Part shown: piece after piece, positions 7,389 to 13,703 of the stretch
How positions within the stretch are numbered: position 1 is the first letter of the stretch
Layout of the letters: the number at the start of each line of letters is the position of its first letter
Origin: Actinomycetota bacterium
Lineage (GTDB): Bacteria > Actinomycetota > Thermoleophilia > Solirubrobacterales > Solirubrobacteraceae
Direction: 5' to 3'
Assembly (NCBI GenBank): GCA_005883255.1
Contig: VAXS01000058.1
Coordinates: 1 to 13,703 of the forward strand
DNA length: 13,703 nucleotides
Made by a program: the position numbers and the translations under genes
Notes under the pieces: model-generated
Database searches by the model: none
What the model was told of the DNA's origin: nothing
What the model saw: only the letters and a program-made list of their open reading frames with translations

Positions 7389-8179
7389 GCGTGGCGATCG
7401 TCACCGGCTCCGGCAGCCCGACCCTGCCGGACTTCGAGTCGGTCGAGACGCGCGACGTCGAAACTCCGTACGGGTCCGCGACGGTGGCCGCCGGGCGCTT
7501 CGCCGGGATCGACGTGCTGCACGTCTCGCGCCACGGCGAGGGTCACGTCCGCCTCTCCAACCACGTCGACCACCGGGCGAACCTATGGGCGCTGCGGGAG
7601 CTGGGCGCGCGGGCGGTCGTCGGCTGCACGGCCTGCGGGGCGCTGGACGGCGACATCCCGCTGGGGACGCTGATCGTCTTCGACGACCTGCACTTCCCGG
7701 CCAACCGGCTGCCGGACGGGAGGCTGTGCACCTGGTTCGACGAGCCCGGCGCCGCGGATCGCGGCCACTGGATCTTCGAGCGGCCGTTCTCGGATGCGCT
7801 GCGGCGCGCGCTGGTGGAGGCGGCGGCCGACGCCGGCGTCCACGCCCGGGACGGCGGCTGCTACGGCCACGTGGACGGCCCGCGCTTCAACACCCGCGCC
7901 GAGATCGCCCAGCTCGCCCGCGCCGGCGTGACCGCCGTGAGCCAGACGGGGGGACCGGAGACGGTGCTCTGCGGCGAGGCCGAGCTGCCCTACGCCCTCA
8001 TCGGCTTCGCCACCGACTACGCCAACGGGATCATGCCGACGGCCACGCCGGTGGAGGAGCTGATCCGGCTGATGGGGGAGAGCACGGCGCGTTTCGCCGC
8101 GGTCCTGGCGGCCGCGCTGCCGCGCCTGGACCTGGACGCGCTCGAGCCGCCGGGCGTGGTCTACCGGTTCGAGCGGTGA
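7385..8179 (+). CDS. MTAP-family purine nucleoside phosphorylase
   Basis: 264-residue trimeric-type phosphorylase of the MTA phosphorylase/PNP family. These enzymes split (methylthio)nucleosides with phosphate to a free base and sugar 1-phosphate. Seen are the GSG phosphate loop at residues 8-10, SRHGEGH with Arg49-His50, the NHVDHRANLWAL stretch, CTACGAL, and GPRFNTRAE at 165-173. Two active-site positions are unusual. The Met that contacts ribose in human MTAP (in MTNVPE-like text) is Gln187 in SQTGGPE. The TDYD pair that recognises 6-aminopurines appears as TDYAN (211 onward), keeping the first Asp but not the second. Specificity (MTA, methylthioinosine or another nucleoside) is therefore uncertain, and no mtnP symbol is assigned. 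The GTG start overlaps the upstream hydrolase; a GTG two codons on is possible. It is convergent with the next gene. Confidence 0.88.
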   Translation: MSVAIVTGSGSPTLPDFESVETRDVETPYGSATVAAGRFAGIDVLHVSRHGEGHVRLSNHVDHRANLWALRELGARAVVGCTACGALDGDIPLGTLIVFDDLHFPANRLPDGRLCTWFDEPGAADRGHWIFERPFSDALRRALVEAAADAGVHARDGGCYGHVDGPRFNTRAEIAQLARAGVTAVSQTGGPETVLCGEAELPYALIGFATDYANGIMPTATPVEELIRLMGESTARFAAVLAAALPRLDLDALEPPGVVYRFER

Positions 8180-8195
8180 GGTCGAGCGCTCACTG
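8174..8195. terminator. Possible bidirectional hairpin terminator
   Basis: CGGTGAG and CTCACTG form a 7-bp stem (one G-T pair) around an 8-base loop. It spans the 10-base gap between two convergent genes and overlaps both stop regions. There is no T-tract on either side, so this would be an I-shaped actinobacterial terminator at best. Confidence 0.3.
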
Positions 8196-9515
8196 CTGGA
8201 CGGCGTAGAGCCGCCACTCTCCGGGGACGCCCGCCAGCTCGTGGACGCCGTGCTCGGCGAAGGTCAGCCCGGAGCCCACCACCAGGTCCTTCACGGTGTT
8301 GGACACCAGGACCTCGCCGGGGCCGGCCTGGGCTCCCACCCGGGCGCCGATGTGCACCGCCATTCCCGCCACGTCGTCCCCCACCAGCTCGCACTCGCCG
8401 GTGTGCAGGCCGGCGCGGATCTCCAGGCCCAGGCGCCGCACCTCGTCGGCGATGGTCTGCGCGCAGCGCACCGCCCGGGCGGGCCCGTCGAAGGTGGCGA
8501 CGAAGCCGTCGCCCACGGTCTTGACCTCGCGTCCCCGGTAGCGCTCGAGGTGGCGCCGCACCAGCCGGTTGTGGTCGTCCAGCAACCGGCGCCAGCGGGC
8601 GTCGCCCAGCTCGGCGGCCCGCCGGGTGGAGCCCACGATGTCGGTGAACAGGACGGTGGCCAGCACCCGGTCGGGTTCCCGGACGGCCCGGTGCCCGGTG
8701 AGGAACTCCTCGATCTCGTCCAGCGCGGCGTCGGCGTCGCCCACGGTGATCAGGTGGGAGTCGCCGGGCAGCTCCACCATCCGCGCGCCGGGGACGTGAT
8801 CGGCGATGTAGCGGCCGGCGCGCAGCGGCGCCACCCGGTCGCCGGTGCGGTGCAGGACGAGCGTCGGGACGGAGATGGTGGGCAGCGCGCGGCGCACGTC
8901 GATGTCCAGGTAGAGCCGCAGCAGCGACATCGCGCCCCGCGGGCTGGTCCCGGTGCGGAGGAGGCGCGACCACCACTGCTGCATCTGGGGGTCGTTGGCC
9001 AGGCTGGGCGCCCAGATGCCGAGCGCGACCGGCCCGCCCCAGTCGTGCCCGATCCCCTCGAACATCTGCTCCATCCGGTCGCGGGGGATGCCTTCGGGGT
9101 AGTCGTCGTCCTCGACGATGCGGGCAAAGGTGCCGAAGACCACGAGCGCCCGCGTACGGTCGGGGTGGGTAGCCGCGAACAGCAGGCTCATCGGCCCGCC
9201 CTCGGAGATCCCGAACAGCGCGGCCCGCTCGCTGCCGACGGCGTCCAGCACGGCCCGCACGTCCTCCATGCTCTCCTCGAGCGTGGGCGGATCGGACGGC
9301 CGGTCCGACATCCCCATGCCCCGCTTGTCGAACATGATCAGCCGCGAGAACGACGCCAGCCGCTCGAAGAACTCGGCCCACGGCGGGATGTCCCAGATCT
9401 CCTCGATGTGCCACACGAAGCCGGGCACGAAGACCAGGTCGAACGGCCCATCGCCCACCACCTGGTAGGCGATGCTGACATCCCCACTGCGGGCGTATCG
9501 GGTCTTCGGCGTCAC
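8190..9515 (-). CDS. Alpha/beta hydrolase fused to class III adenylate/guanylate cyclase
   Basis: 441 residues from GTG at 9515. The N-terminal 270 residues are an alpha/beta-hydrolase domain with nucleophile elbow GISEGG (Ser104), Asp226 in HRTGDRV and His254 in GDSHLI, so the catalytic triad looks complete. After a short linker comes a class III cyclase domain. FTDIVGST provides the first metal-binding Asp292, and VKTVGDGF provides Lys332 and the second metal Asp336. DDVAGMAVHIGARV follows, in which the transition-state Asn of canonical enzymes is His and the Arg is kept. Lys332 sits where the purine-selecting Lys of adenylyl cyclases lies. The predicted product is cAMP or cGMP from a soluble protein, possibly sensing a small molecule through the hydrolase-like domain. 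GTG at 9551 or 9530 would lengthen it; MTPKTRYARSGDV is the more usual beginning. Confidence 0.88.
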   Translation of the reverse strand: MTPKTRYARSGDVSIAYQVVGDGPFDLVFVPGFVWHIEEIWDIPPWAEFFERLASFSRLIMFDKRGMGMSDRPSDPPTLEESMEDVRAVLDAVGSERAALFGISEGGPMSLLFAATHPDRTRALVVFGTFARIVEDDDYPEGIPRDRMEQMFEGIGHDWGGPVALGIWAPSLANDPQMQQWWSRLLRTGTSPRGAMSLLRLYLDIDVRRALPTISVPTLVLHRTGDRVAPLRAGRYIADHVPGARMVELPGDSHLITVGDADAALDEIEEFLTGHRAVREPDRVLATVLFTDIVGSTRRAAELGDARWRRLLDDHNRLVRRHLERYRGREVKTVGDGFVATFDGPARAVRCAQTIADEVRRLGLEIRAGLHTGECELVGDDVAGMAVHIGARVGAQAGPGEVLVSNTVKDLVVGSGLTFAEHGVHELAGVPGEWRLYAVQQ

Positions 9516-9588
9516 GACGGCGCTGGCCACAACGGTACATCGCGCCAGCACGGCGAACCGTGAGGACCGGAACTCTCGCGGACGCCCC

Positions 9589-9594
9589 TAGTAT
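9589..9594 (+). promoter_or_regulatory. -10-like box for tRNA-Gln, possibly divergent
   Basis: TAGTAT ends 16 bases before the tRNA 5' end, giving a start site about 9-10 bases upstream of the mature tRNA. On the opposite strand the same bases read TACTAG and CATACT, so a divergent promoter for the cyclase gene could share this site. No clear -35 box is visible on either strand. Confidence 0.42.
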
Positions 9595-9610
9595 GACTTC
9601 GCCGGCCCAC

Positions 9611-9684
9611 TGGGGGGTCGTCCAACAGGCCTAGGACGCCAGGTTTTGGTCCTGGAGATCGGGGTTCAAGTCCCTGCCCCCCAG
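9611..9684 (+). tRNA. tRNA-Gln (anticodon UUG)
   Basis: A full 74-base cloverleaf can be drawn by eye. The acceptor stem TGGGGGG pairs with CCCCCCA (9677-9683). The D stem is GTCC/GGAC with a GG-containing loop. The anticodon stem CCAGG/CCTGG encloses the loop TTTTGGT, with anticodon TTG at loop positions 3-5. A 4-base variable region AGAT follows, then T stem CGGGG/CCCTG with loop TTCAAGT. The discriminator is G9684, as usual for Gln tRNAs. The 3' CCA is not encoded (CTC follows), so it must be added by nucleotidyltransferase. It reads CAA codons, and CAG by wobble. It stands directly upstream of the HNH remnant and glmU. Confidence 0.95.
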
Positions 9685-9720
9685 CTCCGTTCCGTCCGCC
9701 TGAAATGCGAACATGTGTTC

Positions 9721-10318
9721 GTGCGAGTGCCGGGGCCGAGATACACCGAAGTCGAAGCTAGGGTTGCCGTCGGTCAGTCCCGCTCATTGACGGAGGCGCT
9801 CCGGCGACTGGGCATGAGGCCGGCGGGTGGGAATCACGCGACACTGCGGAAGTACGTCGAGCGGTGGCGCATCCCGATCGATCACCTGGATGGCGGCGGG
9901 GGAGGCATGCGAGGGATGCGGCGACGCGCGCCGATTCCGCTGGACGAGATCCTGGTTGACGGGTCGACCTACAGCCGGGGGTCGCTCAAGCGTCGTCTGT
10001 ACGCCGAGGGCTTGAAGTCGCCGCGTTGCGAGCTGTGCGGACAGGGGGGCCTTTCGCCCGAAGTCCAGGCGCCAGCGCTATTGCTCGCGAGCGTGCGGGA
10101 CGCGCCACGATCGCCGTCGCGCGGCGTATCCGGAGCGGCGCAAGGTGGATCGACCGCCCTATCCGCAGCTGCTGCGGGAGGTGCGGGCGCTCGGGTATCT
10201 CGGGACCGGGCGGCGGTATGGCGTCTCGGACAACGCGATCCGCAAATGGCTGCGCGCCTACCGGCGGGAGGCCGAGGACGCGCCCGGCGGCCGGGCCGCG
10301 GCTACGATCCACGGGTGA
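9721..10318 (+). pseudogene. HNH endonuclease-like protein, catalytic core missing and frameshifted
   Basis: Two same-strand reading frames together give the outer parts of an HNH-type protein. The first (9721 to about 10045) contains RYTEVEARVAVGQSRSLTEA, then GGNHATLRKYVERW and a zinc half-site CELCG. The second frame (about 10050 to 10318) resumes with FRPKSRRQRYCSRACG, then KVDRPPYPQL and a helix-turn-helix-like end with GRRYGVSDNAIRKWLRAYRRE. The middle, which in relatives I recall carries DHxNG...N...CPNCH, is absent, and the frame changes at about 10040-10050. I estimate some 50 residues are lost. A nuclease function is therefore unlikely. The start is uncertain: GTG at 9715, 9721 or 9727 are possible, all after the tRNA. 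The region is visibly less GC-rich than its neighbours, which may suggest acquisition. The stop overlaps the glmU start as GTGA. Confidence 0.72.
10303..10308 (+). promoter_or_regulatory. -10-like box for leaderless glmU
   Basis: TACGAT ends 6 bases before the GTG of glmU, inside the last codons of the HNH remnant. The spacing fits transcription starting on the GTG. It would let glmU be expressed independently of the damaged upstream gene. The -35 position shows only GC-rich sequence. Confidence 0.42.
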
Positions 10319-11709
10319 CCGCGCCCACCGTCGTCGTCCTGGCCGCCGGGGAGGGCACCCGCATGCGATCCGCCGTGCCCAAGATGCTGCACGAGATCTG
10401 CGGGCGGCCCATGGTGCAGTGGCCGATCCGGGCGGCGATCGAGGCCGGGGCGGGCCGGGTGGTGGTGGTGGGCGGGCCCGGCGGCGAGCTCGACGGCGCT
10501 CTCCCCGACGGCGTCGAGCTGGCCGTCCAGCGCGAGCCGCGCGGCACCGGCGACGCCGTGCTCGCGGCCGCCGAGCGCCTCGAAGGCGACGCGCCCGTCC
10601 TGGTCGTCAACGGCGACACGCCCCTGGTCACCCCGCAGCTGCTCGCGGCCGTCCTGCAGGCCCACACCAGCAGCGGCGCCGCGGCCACCATCGCCACCGT
10701 CGAGCTCGACGATCCCACCGGCTATGGCCGGGTCGTGCGCGGCCCCGACGGCGGCGTCGAGCACATCGCGGAGACCAAGTCGCCGGGCGACGCCGACGAG
10801 GCCGAGCTGCGGATCCGCGAGGTCAACGCCGGCGTCTACGCCTTCGACGGCACGCGCCTCCTCCCGGCGCTCCAGCGCGTGCAGCCCGACAACGCCCAGG
10901 GCGAGTACTACCTCCCCGACGTCCTCCAGGTCTTCCGGGGCGACGACCACGGCGTCGCGGCCTTCCCGGTCGACGACCCGCAGGCGGTCCTGGGCGTCAA
11001 CGACCGGGTCGACCTGGCCCGCGTGCGGGCGCTGGCCCAGCGGCGCATCCACGAGGCCCACATGCGCGCGGGCGTGACGATCGTCGACCCCGACGCCACG
11101 ACCATCGACGCCAACGTGCAGCTCGGTCGCGACACCGTGATCGAGCCCGCCTCGTTCCTGCGCGGCTCCACCCGCGCCGGCGAGCGCTGCCGCATCGGCC
11201 CGCTGACCACGATCATCGATTCGGCGCTCAACGACCAGGTGACCGTGACCCATTCCTACCTGCTCGAGTGCGAGGTCCACGACGGCGCCAAGCTAGGCCC
11301 GTTCGCCTATCTGCGCCCCGGGACCGTGGTCCGGGCCAACGCCAAGGTGGGCACGTTCGTGGAGGTGAAGAACTCCGACATCGGGGAGGGGACGAAGGTC
11401 CCCCACCTCACCTACCTGGGCGACGCCGACGTGGGCGGGCAGACCAACATCGGGGCCGGCACGATCACCGCCAACTACGACGGCTTCCGCAAGCACCGCA
11501 CCCGAATCGGCGAGCGGGTGCATGGTGGCGTGGACACGTCGTTCGTGGCCCCGGTGGAGGTGGGCGACGACGCCTGGACCGCCGCCGGCTCGGCGATCGT
11601 CGACGACGTGCCCCCGGGCGCCCTCGGCGTCGCCCGCGAGCGCCAACGAAACGTGGAGGGCTACGATGCCCGCAAGCGCTCCGAGGAGGAGGAGCGGCGC
11701 AAGGGCTGA
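10315..11709 (+). CDS. glmU: Bifunctional UDP-GlcNAc pyrophosphorylase / GlcN-1-P N-acetyltransferase
   Basis: 464 residues, the normal length for GlmU. It performs the last two steps to UDP-N-acetylglucosamine, the precursor of peptidoglycan and other envelope glycans, in the cytoplasm. The N-terminal nucleotidyltransferase domain opens with LAAGEGTRM (residues 9-17) and Lys23, followed by QREPRGTGDAV, NGDTPL and a GVNDR motif near its end. The C-terminal half is a left-handed beta-helix of hexapeptide repeats. It has RPGT, then KVPHLTYLGDA with the acetyltransferase base His364, and NIGAGTITANYDG. The tail is short and charged (KRSEEEERRKG). The start GTG overlaps the HNH remnant stop and follows a TACGAT box. 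All motifs look intact. The glmU-prs pairing is widespread, which supports the call. Confidence 0.96.
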   Translation: MTAPTVVVLAAGEGTRMRSAVPKMLHEICGRPMVQWPIRAAIEAGAGRVVVVGGPGGELDGALPDGVELAVQREPRGTGDAVLAAAERLEGDAPVLVVNGDTPLVTPQLLAAVLQAHTSSGAAATIATVELDDPTGYGRVVRGPDGGVEHIAETKSPGDADEAELRIREVNAGVYAFDGTRLLPALQRVQPDNAQGEYYLPDVLQVFRGDDHGVAAFPVDDPQAVLGVNDRVDLARVRALAQRRIHEAHMRAGVTIVDPDATTIDANVQLGRDTVIEPASFLRGSTRAGERCRIGPLTTIIDSALNDQVTVTHSYLLECEVHDGAKLGPFAYLRPGTVVRANAKVGTFVEVKNSDIGEGTKVPHLTYLGDADVGGQTNIGAGTITANYDGFRKHRTRIGERVHGGVDTSFVAPVEVGDDAWTAAGSAIVDDVPPGALGVARERQRNVEGYDARKRSEEEERRKG

Positions 11710-11734
11710 GCCGCCCCAGCGGCGTCAGGGCGGC
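11710..11734 (+). terminator. GC-rich hairpin after glmU
   Basis: GCCGCCC and GGGCGGC form a perfect 7-bp stem with an 11-base loop, starting on the base after the glmU stop. No T-tract follows. It may act as an I-shaped terminator or attenuate read-through into prs, whose -10-like box begins 5 bases later. Confidence 0.4.
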
Positions 11735-11738
11735 GACG

Positions 11739-11744
11739 TACACT
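11739..11744 (+). promoter_or_regulatory. -10-like box for prs
   Basis: TACACT ends 9 bases before the prs ATG, giving a leaderless or nearly leaderless transcript. No strong Shine-Dalgarno lies between it and the ATG (GGTGAC is weak). The -35 region at 11716-11722 is occupied by the hairpin and does not match consensus. Confidence 0.4.
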
Positions 11745-11753
11745 GGTGACCCC

Positions 11754-12776
11754 ATGAGCCTGGTCGAGCCCCGCCAGCGGCTGAGCACGAGCCTCCACGT
11801 CGGCTACGACAAGCGGCTCATGGTGTTCTCGGGGCGCGCCAACCCCGAGCTCGCCGCCCGCATCGCCAACAAGCTGGGGGTGGACCTGGGCGGGGTCACG
11901 GTCCGGACCTTCTCCAACGGCGAGGTCTACTGCCGCTACGAGGAGTCGATCCGCGGCTCGGACGTGTTCATCGTCCAGCCCACCTGCGGCAACCCCTCCA
12001 CCGGCATCAACGCCAACGACGCCCTGATGGAGCTGATGCTCATGATCGAGGCCGCGGTGGGCGCCTCCGCGCACCGCGTGATCGCGGTCACCCCCTGGTA
12101 CGGCTACAGCCGCCAGGACAAGAAGTCGTCCCCCCGCGAGCCGATCAGCGCCCGCCTGGTGGCGCGCATGCTGGAGGCGGCGGGGGTGGACCGGGTCCTG
12201 ACCATGGACCTGCACTCCGGCCAGACCCAGGGCTTCTTCTCCAAGCCGGTCGACCACATGACCGCGCTGTTCATGCTCACCCAGTACTTCCTGGACCAGG
12301 GCCTCGACGACCTGGTCGTGGTGTCGCCCGACGCCGGCCGCGTGAAGCTGGCCAAGAACTTCGCGGCGAAGATCGGGGCCGAGCTGGCCATCCTCAACAA
12401 GGAGCGCCCGGCCCAGCAGGTGGCGGAGATCGGCTACGTGATCGGCGAGGTCAAGGGCAAGACCGCCGTCCTGGTGGACGACATGATCGACACCGCGGGC
12501 ACGCTCAAGGCCGCCGCCCAGACCGTGCTCGACGAGGGCGCCTCCCGCGTGTACGCCGCCGCCACCCACGCGGTCCTGTCCGGCGACGCCTACGAGAACC
12601 TCGCCTCCAGCGGCTTCGAGCAGATCGTGGTCACCGACACCATTCCGCTGCGCCCGGGGGCGCCCGACAACATCCGTGTGCTCGGCTGCGCCGACCTGCT
12701 GACGAACTCGATCCGCCAGATCTTCACCGACGGCTCGGTGAGCGACGTGTTCGGCGGCGAGAACCAGCTGTTCTGA
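11754..12776 (+). CDS. prs: Ribose-phosphate pyrophosphokinase (PRPP synthetase)
   Basis: Makes PRPP from ribose 5-phosphate and ATP, feeding purine, pyrimidine, NAD, histidine and tryptophan synthesis. There are 340 residues, slightly longer than the usual 310-325. The extra lies in an N-terminal lead of about 20 residues before RLMVFSGRANPELA. Signatures are FSNGEVYCRYEESIRG, the catalytic flexible loop beginning RQDKK at 120 with SPREPISARLVA, and the metal-binding MDLHSGQTQGFF. VVSPDAGRVKLA and the PRPP/ribose-5-phosphate loop VLVDDMIDTAGT (about 239-250) complete the set. This is a class I bacterial-type enzyme, so regulation by phosphate and ADP is likely from the family. The ATG was chosen because it follows a TACACT box and gives the complete protein. 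The gene is convergent with a beta-propeller gene only 6 bases away. Confidence 0.96.
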   Translation: MSLVEPRQRLSTSLHVGYDKRLMVFSGRANPELAARIANKLGVDLGGVTVRTFSNGEVYCRYEESIRGSDVFIVQPTCGNPSTGINANDALMELMLMIEAAVGASAHRVIAVTPWYGYSRQDKKSSPREPISARLVARMLEAAGVDRVLTMDLHSGQTQGFFSKPVDHMTALFMLTQYFLDQGLDDLVVVSPDAGRVKLAKNFAAKIGAELAILNKERPAQQVAEIGYVIGEVKGKTAVLVDDMIDTAGTLKAAAQTVLDEGASRVYAAATHAVLSGDAYENLASSGFEQIVVTDTIPLRPGAPDNIRVLGCADLLTNSIRQIFTDGSVSDVFGGENQLF

Positions 12777-12782
12777 CTTCCC

Positions 12783-13703
12783 CTAGGGGCGGGGCCGGTA
12801 GGCGACGACATAGCCGTTCGGCGTCGCGTCCGTTCCGGTGACGGCGAAGATCGAGCCTCCGGCGATCGAGATGCCGCCCCAGCACCGAGCCTCGAGCGGC
12901 ATCCTGGCGAGCAGGGCTCCGGTGGTGGCTTGCCGGGCGGTGAGGAACCCGGCTTTGCTGATGGAGTAGACGACGCCGTTGGCGGTGGCCACCGGACTGT
13001 AGTTCTCCAGCCCGCTGGGGCGCGTTGTCCAGCGGAAGCGCCCGCCCCGATCGAGCGCCCAGACCTGCCCGTCGTCGCTCTGTCCGTAGATGAGGTGGCC
13101 GTCGTAGGCGGTGGAGGCCAGCGTGTCCAGGTCGGCGTGGTTCCGCGTGGTGCTGGCCCGGCGGCTCCACACTCGCCTCATGTTCCGGTCGTCCAGCGCC
13201 CAGTAGACGCGCGACTTCTGCACCTCTCCCACGAGCGTGCGGCCGTCGGATCCGGGGAAGAGGTTCGGGGAGGCGCCGAAGTCCAGGTCGGGTCCGGGAT
13301 CGACGCTGCGATCGGTGAAGACGTCATGCCTCGTCGCCTGAAACGCGCCCAGTCGCCGGCCGGTCCGCGTGTCCAAGGCCAGGATCGCGTCGGTCGTCGC
13401 GGCCGCCGGCTGGTGGTAGGCGTTCCCGGTCCCCACGAAGAGCCGGCCACGCCGGGTGTCGACTGCGGCGCTCGTGACCACCGCGCCTCCGTCGTAACCG
13501 CCAGGGACCGTGTAGGTCTTCCAACGCAGGCGACCGGTCACGGAGTCCAGGGCGACCACGCTCCCGCGGATGCGGACGTTGGGATCGAGGTACTCTCCCA
13601 GGCCGGCCGAGGTGCCGATGTACAGGCTCCGGCCGACGACCACGGGACTGGAGTACAGGTCCGCGCCCGACTGGTCCACCAGGACGGTCTGCCAGAGCGT
13701 CCT
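12783..13703 (-). CDS. PQQ-like beta-propeller repeat protein, N-terminus beyond window
   Basis: 306 residues are visible. The frame is open to the right edge, so the start and any signal peptide are missing. A GTG at 13679 is in frame but is probably internal, since coding-like text (RTLWQTVLVDQSGADLYSSP) precedes it. Propeller-blade motifs repeat: SVVALDSVTGRLRWKT, DAILALDTRTGRRLG, GQVWALDRGGRFRW and GVVYSISKAGFLTA. Each is a short beta strand ending in a Gly/Trp turn. DFGASPNLF resembles a segment in PQQ-dependent polyvinyl-alcohol dehydrogenase-like proteins. Such proteins are usually secreted or periplasmic. Whether PQQ is bound, or this is only a structural propeller, cannot be decided. 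Stop TAG lies in the palindrome CCCCTAGGGG, convergent with prs. Confidence 0.82.
   Translation of the reverse strand, partial: RTLWQTVLVDQSGADLYSSPVVVGRSLYIGTSAGLGEYLDPNVRIRGSVVALDSVTGRLRWKTYTVPGGYDGGAVVTSAAVDTRRGRLFVGTGNAYHQPAAATTDAILALDTRTGRRLGAFQATRHDVFTDRSVDPGPDLDFGASPNLFPGSDGRTLVGEVQKSRVYWALDDRNMRRVWSRRASTTRNHADLDTLASTAYDGHLIYGQSDDGQVWALDRGGRFRWTTRPSGLENYSPVATANGVVYSISKAGFLTARQATTGALLARMPLEARCWGGISIAGGSIFAVTGTDATPNGYVVAYRPRP

Noticed and set aside
8241..9563. A 440-codon open frame antisense to the hydrolase-cyclase gene
   Set aside because: No recognisable domain, biased composition, and it also runs into the intergenic promoter region. It is a GC-driven shadow of the minus-strand gene.
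9611..9684. tRNA-Gln as an attachment site for an integrated element
   Set aside because: I find no second copy of the tRNA 3' end in the window, no integrase gene, and housekeeping glmU follows the HNH remnant.
12780..12789. Palindrome CCCCTAGGGG between prs and the beta-propeller gene as a terminator
   Set aside because: It is a perfect palindrome with no loop and no T-tract, and it overlaps the stop codon of the minus-strand gene. It cannot form an ordinary terminator hairpin.
1..13703. CRISPR arrays, insertion sequences, toxin-antitoxin or phage-defence modules
   Set aside because: No regularly spaced repeats, transposase motifs, terminal inverted repeats or recognisable defence genes were seen. 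The content is mostly housekeeping.

Overview
The window is very GC-rich, densely packed bacterial chromosome. It looks actinobacterial, and I suspect the Thermoleophilia/Solirubrobacterales side. The reasons are a short class I MetRS without a C-terminal extension, a DedA-PAP2 fusion, an alpha/beta-hydrolase fused to a class III nucleotide cyclase, many GTG starts, chains of ATGA/GTGA overlaps, and -10-like boxes placed directly in front of start codons. The lineage is an inference from gene content, not from a marker comparison.

Layout. Positions 30-6595 (+) hold one tightly coupled run: metG, tatD, rsmA, ispE, a DedA-PAP2 fusion, a 72-residue membrane protein and a PucR/CdaR-type regulator. 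Adjacent genes overlap by a few bases or abut exactly. Positions 6633-8179 (+) hold a two-gene unit: a cyclase-family (kynurenine formamidase-like) hydrolase overlapping an MTAP-family purine nucleoside phosphorylase. A convergent gene at 8190-9515 (-) encodes the hydrolase-cyclase fusion. A tRNA-Gln(UUG) at 9611-9684 (+) is followed by a broken HNH-type gene, then glmU (10315-11709) and prs (11754-12776). A PQQ-like beta-propeller protein, cut by the window edge, runs convergently on the minus strand (12783-13703). No gene-free stretch exceeds 300 bases.

How the genes fit together. The first run covers translation (MetRS, 16S rRNA dimethylation), DNA/RNA end processing (TatD), isoprenoid precursor synthesis (IspE) and membrane lipid handling (DedA-PAP2). 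GlmU and Prs supply UDP-GlcNAc for the envelope and PRPP for nucleotides. The hydrolase/phosphorylase pair beside a PucR-type regulator hints at a small purine or nucleoside catabolic unit, but this is not proven.

The most striking feature is damage. Four genes between about 3400 and 10060 look disrupted. ispE has lost an internal block in frame. DedA-PAP2 has a -1 frameshift. The PucR gene has lost internal sequence and shifted frame. The HNH gene has lost its catalytic core and shifted frame. Their neighbours look full length. This may be an assembly or sequencing artefact in GC-rich DNA, or real decay; reads would decide. I see no convincing new multi-gene system. The best leads are the phosphorylase with a mixed active-site signature and its translationally coupled hydrolase.
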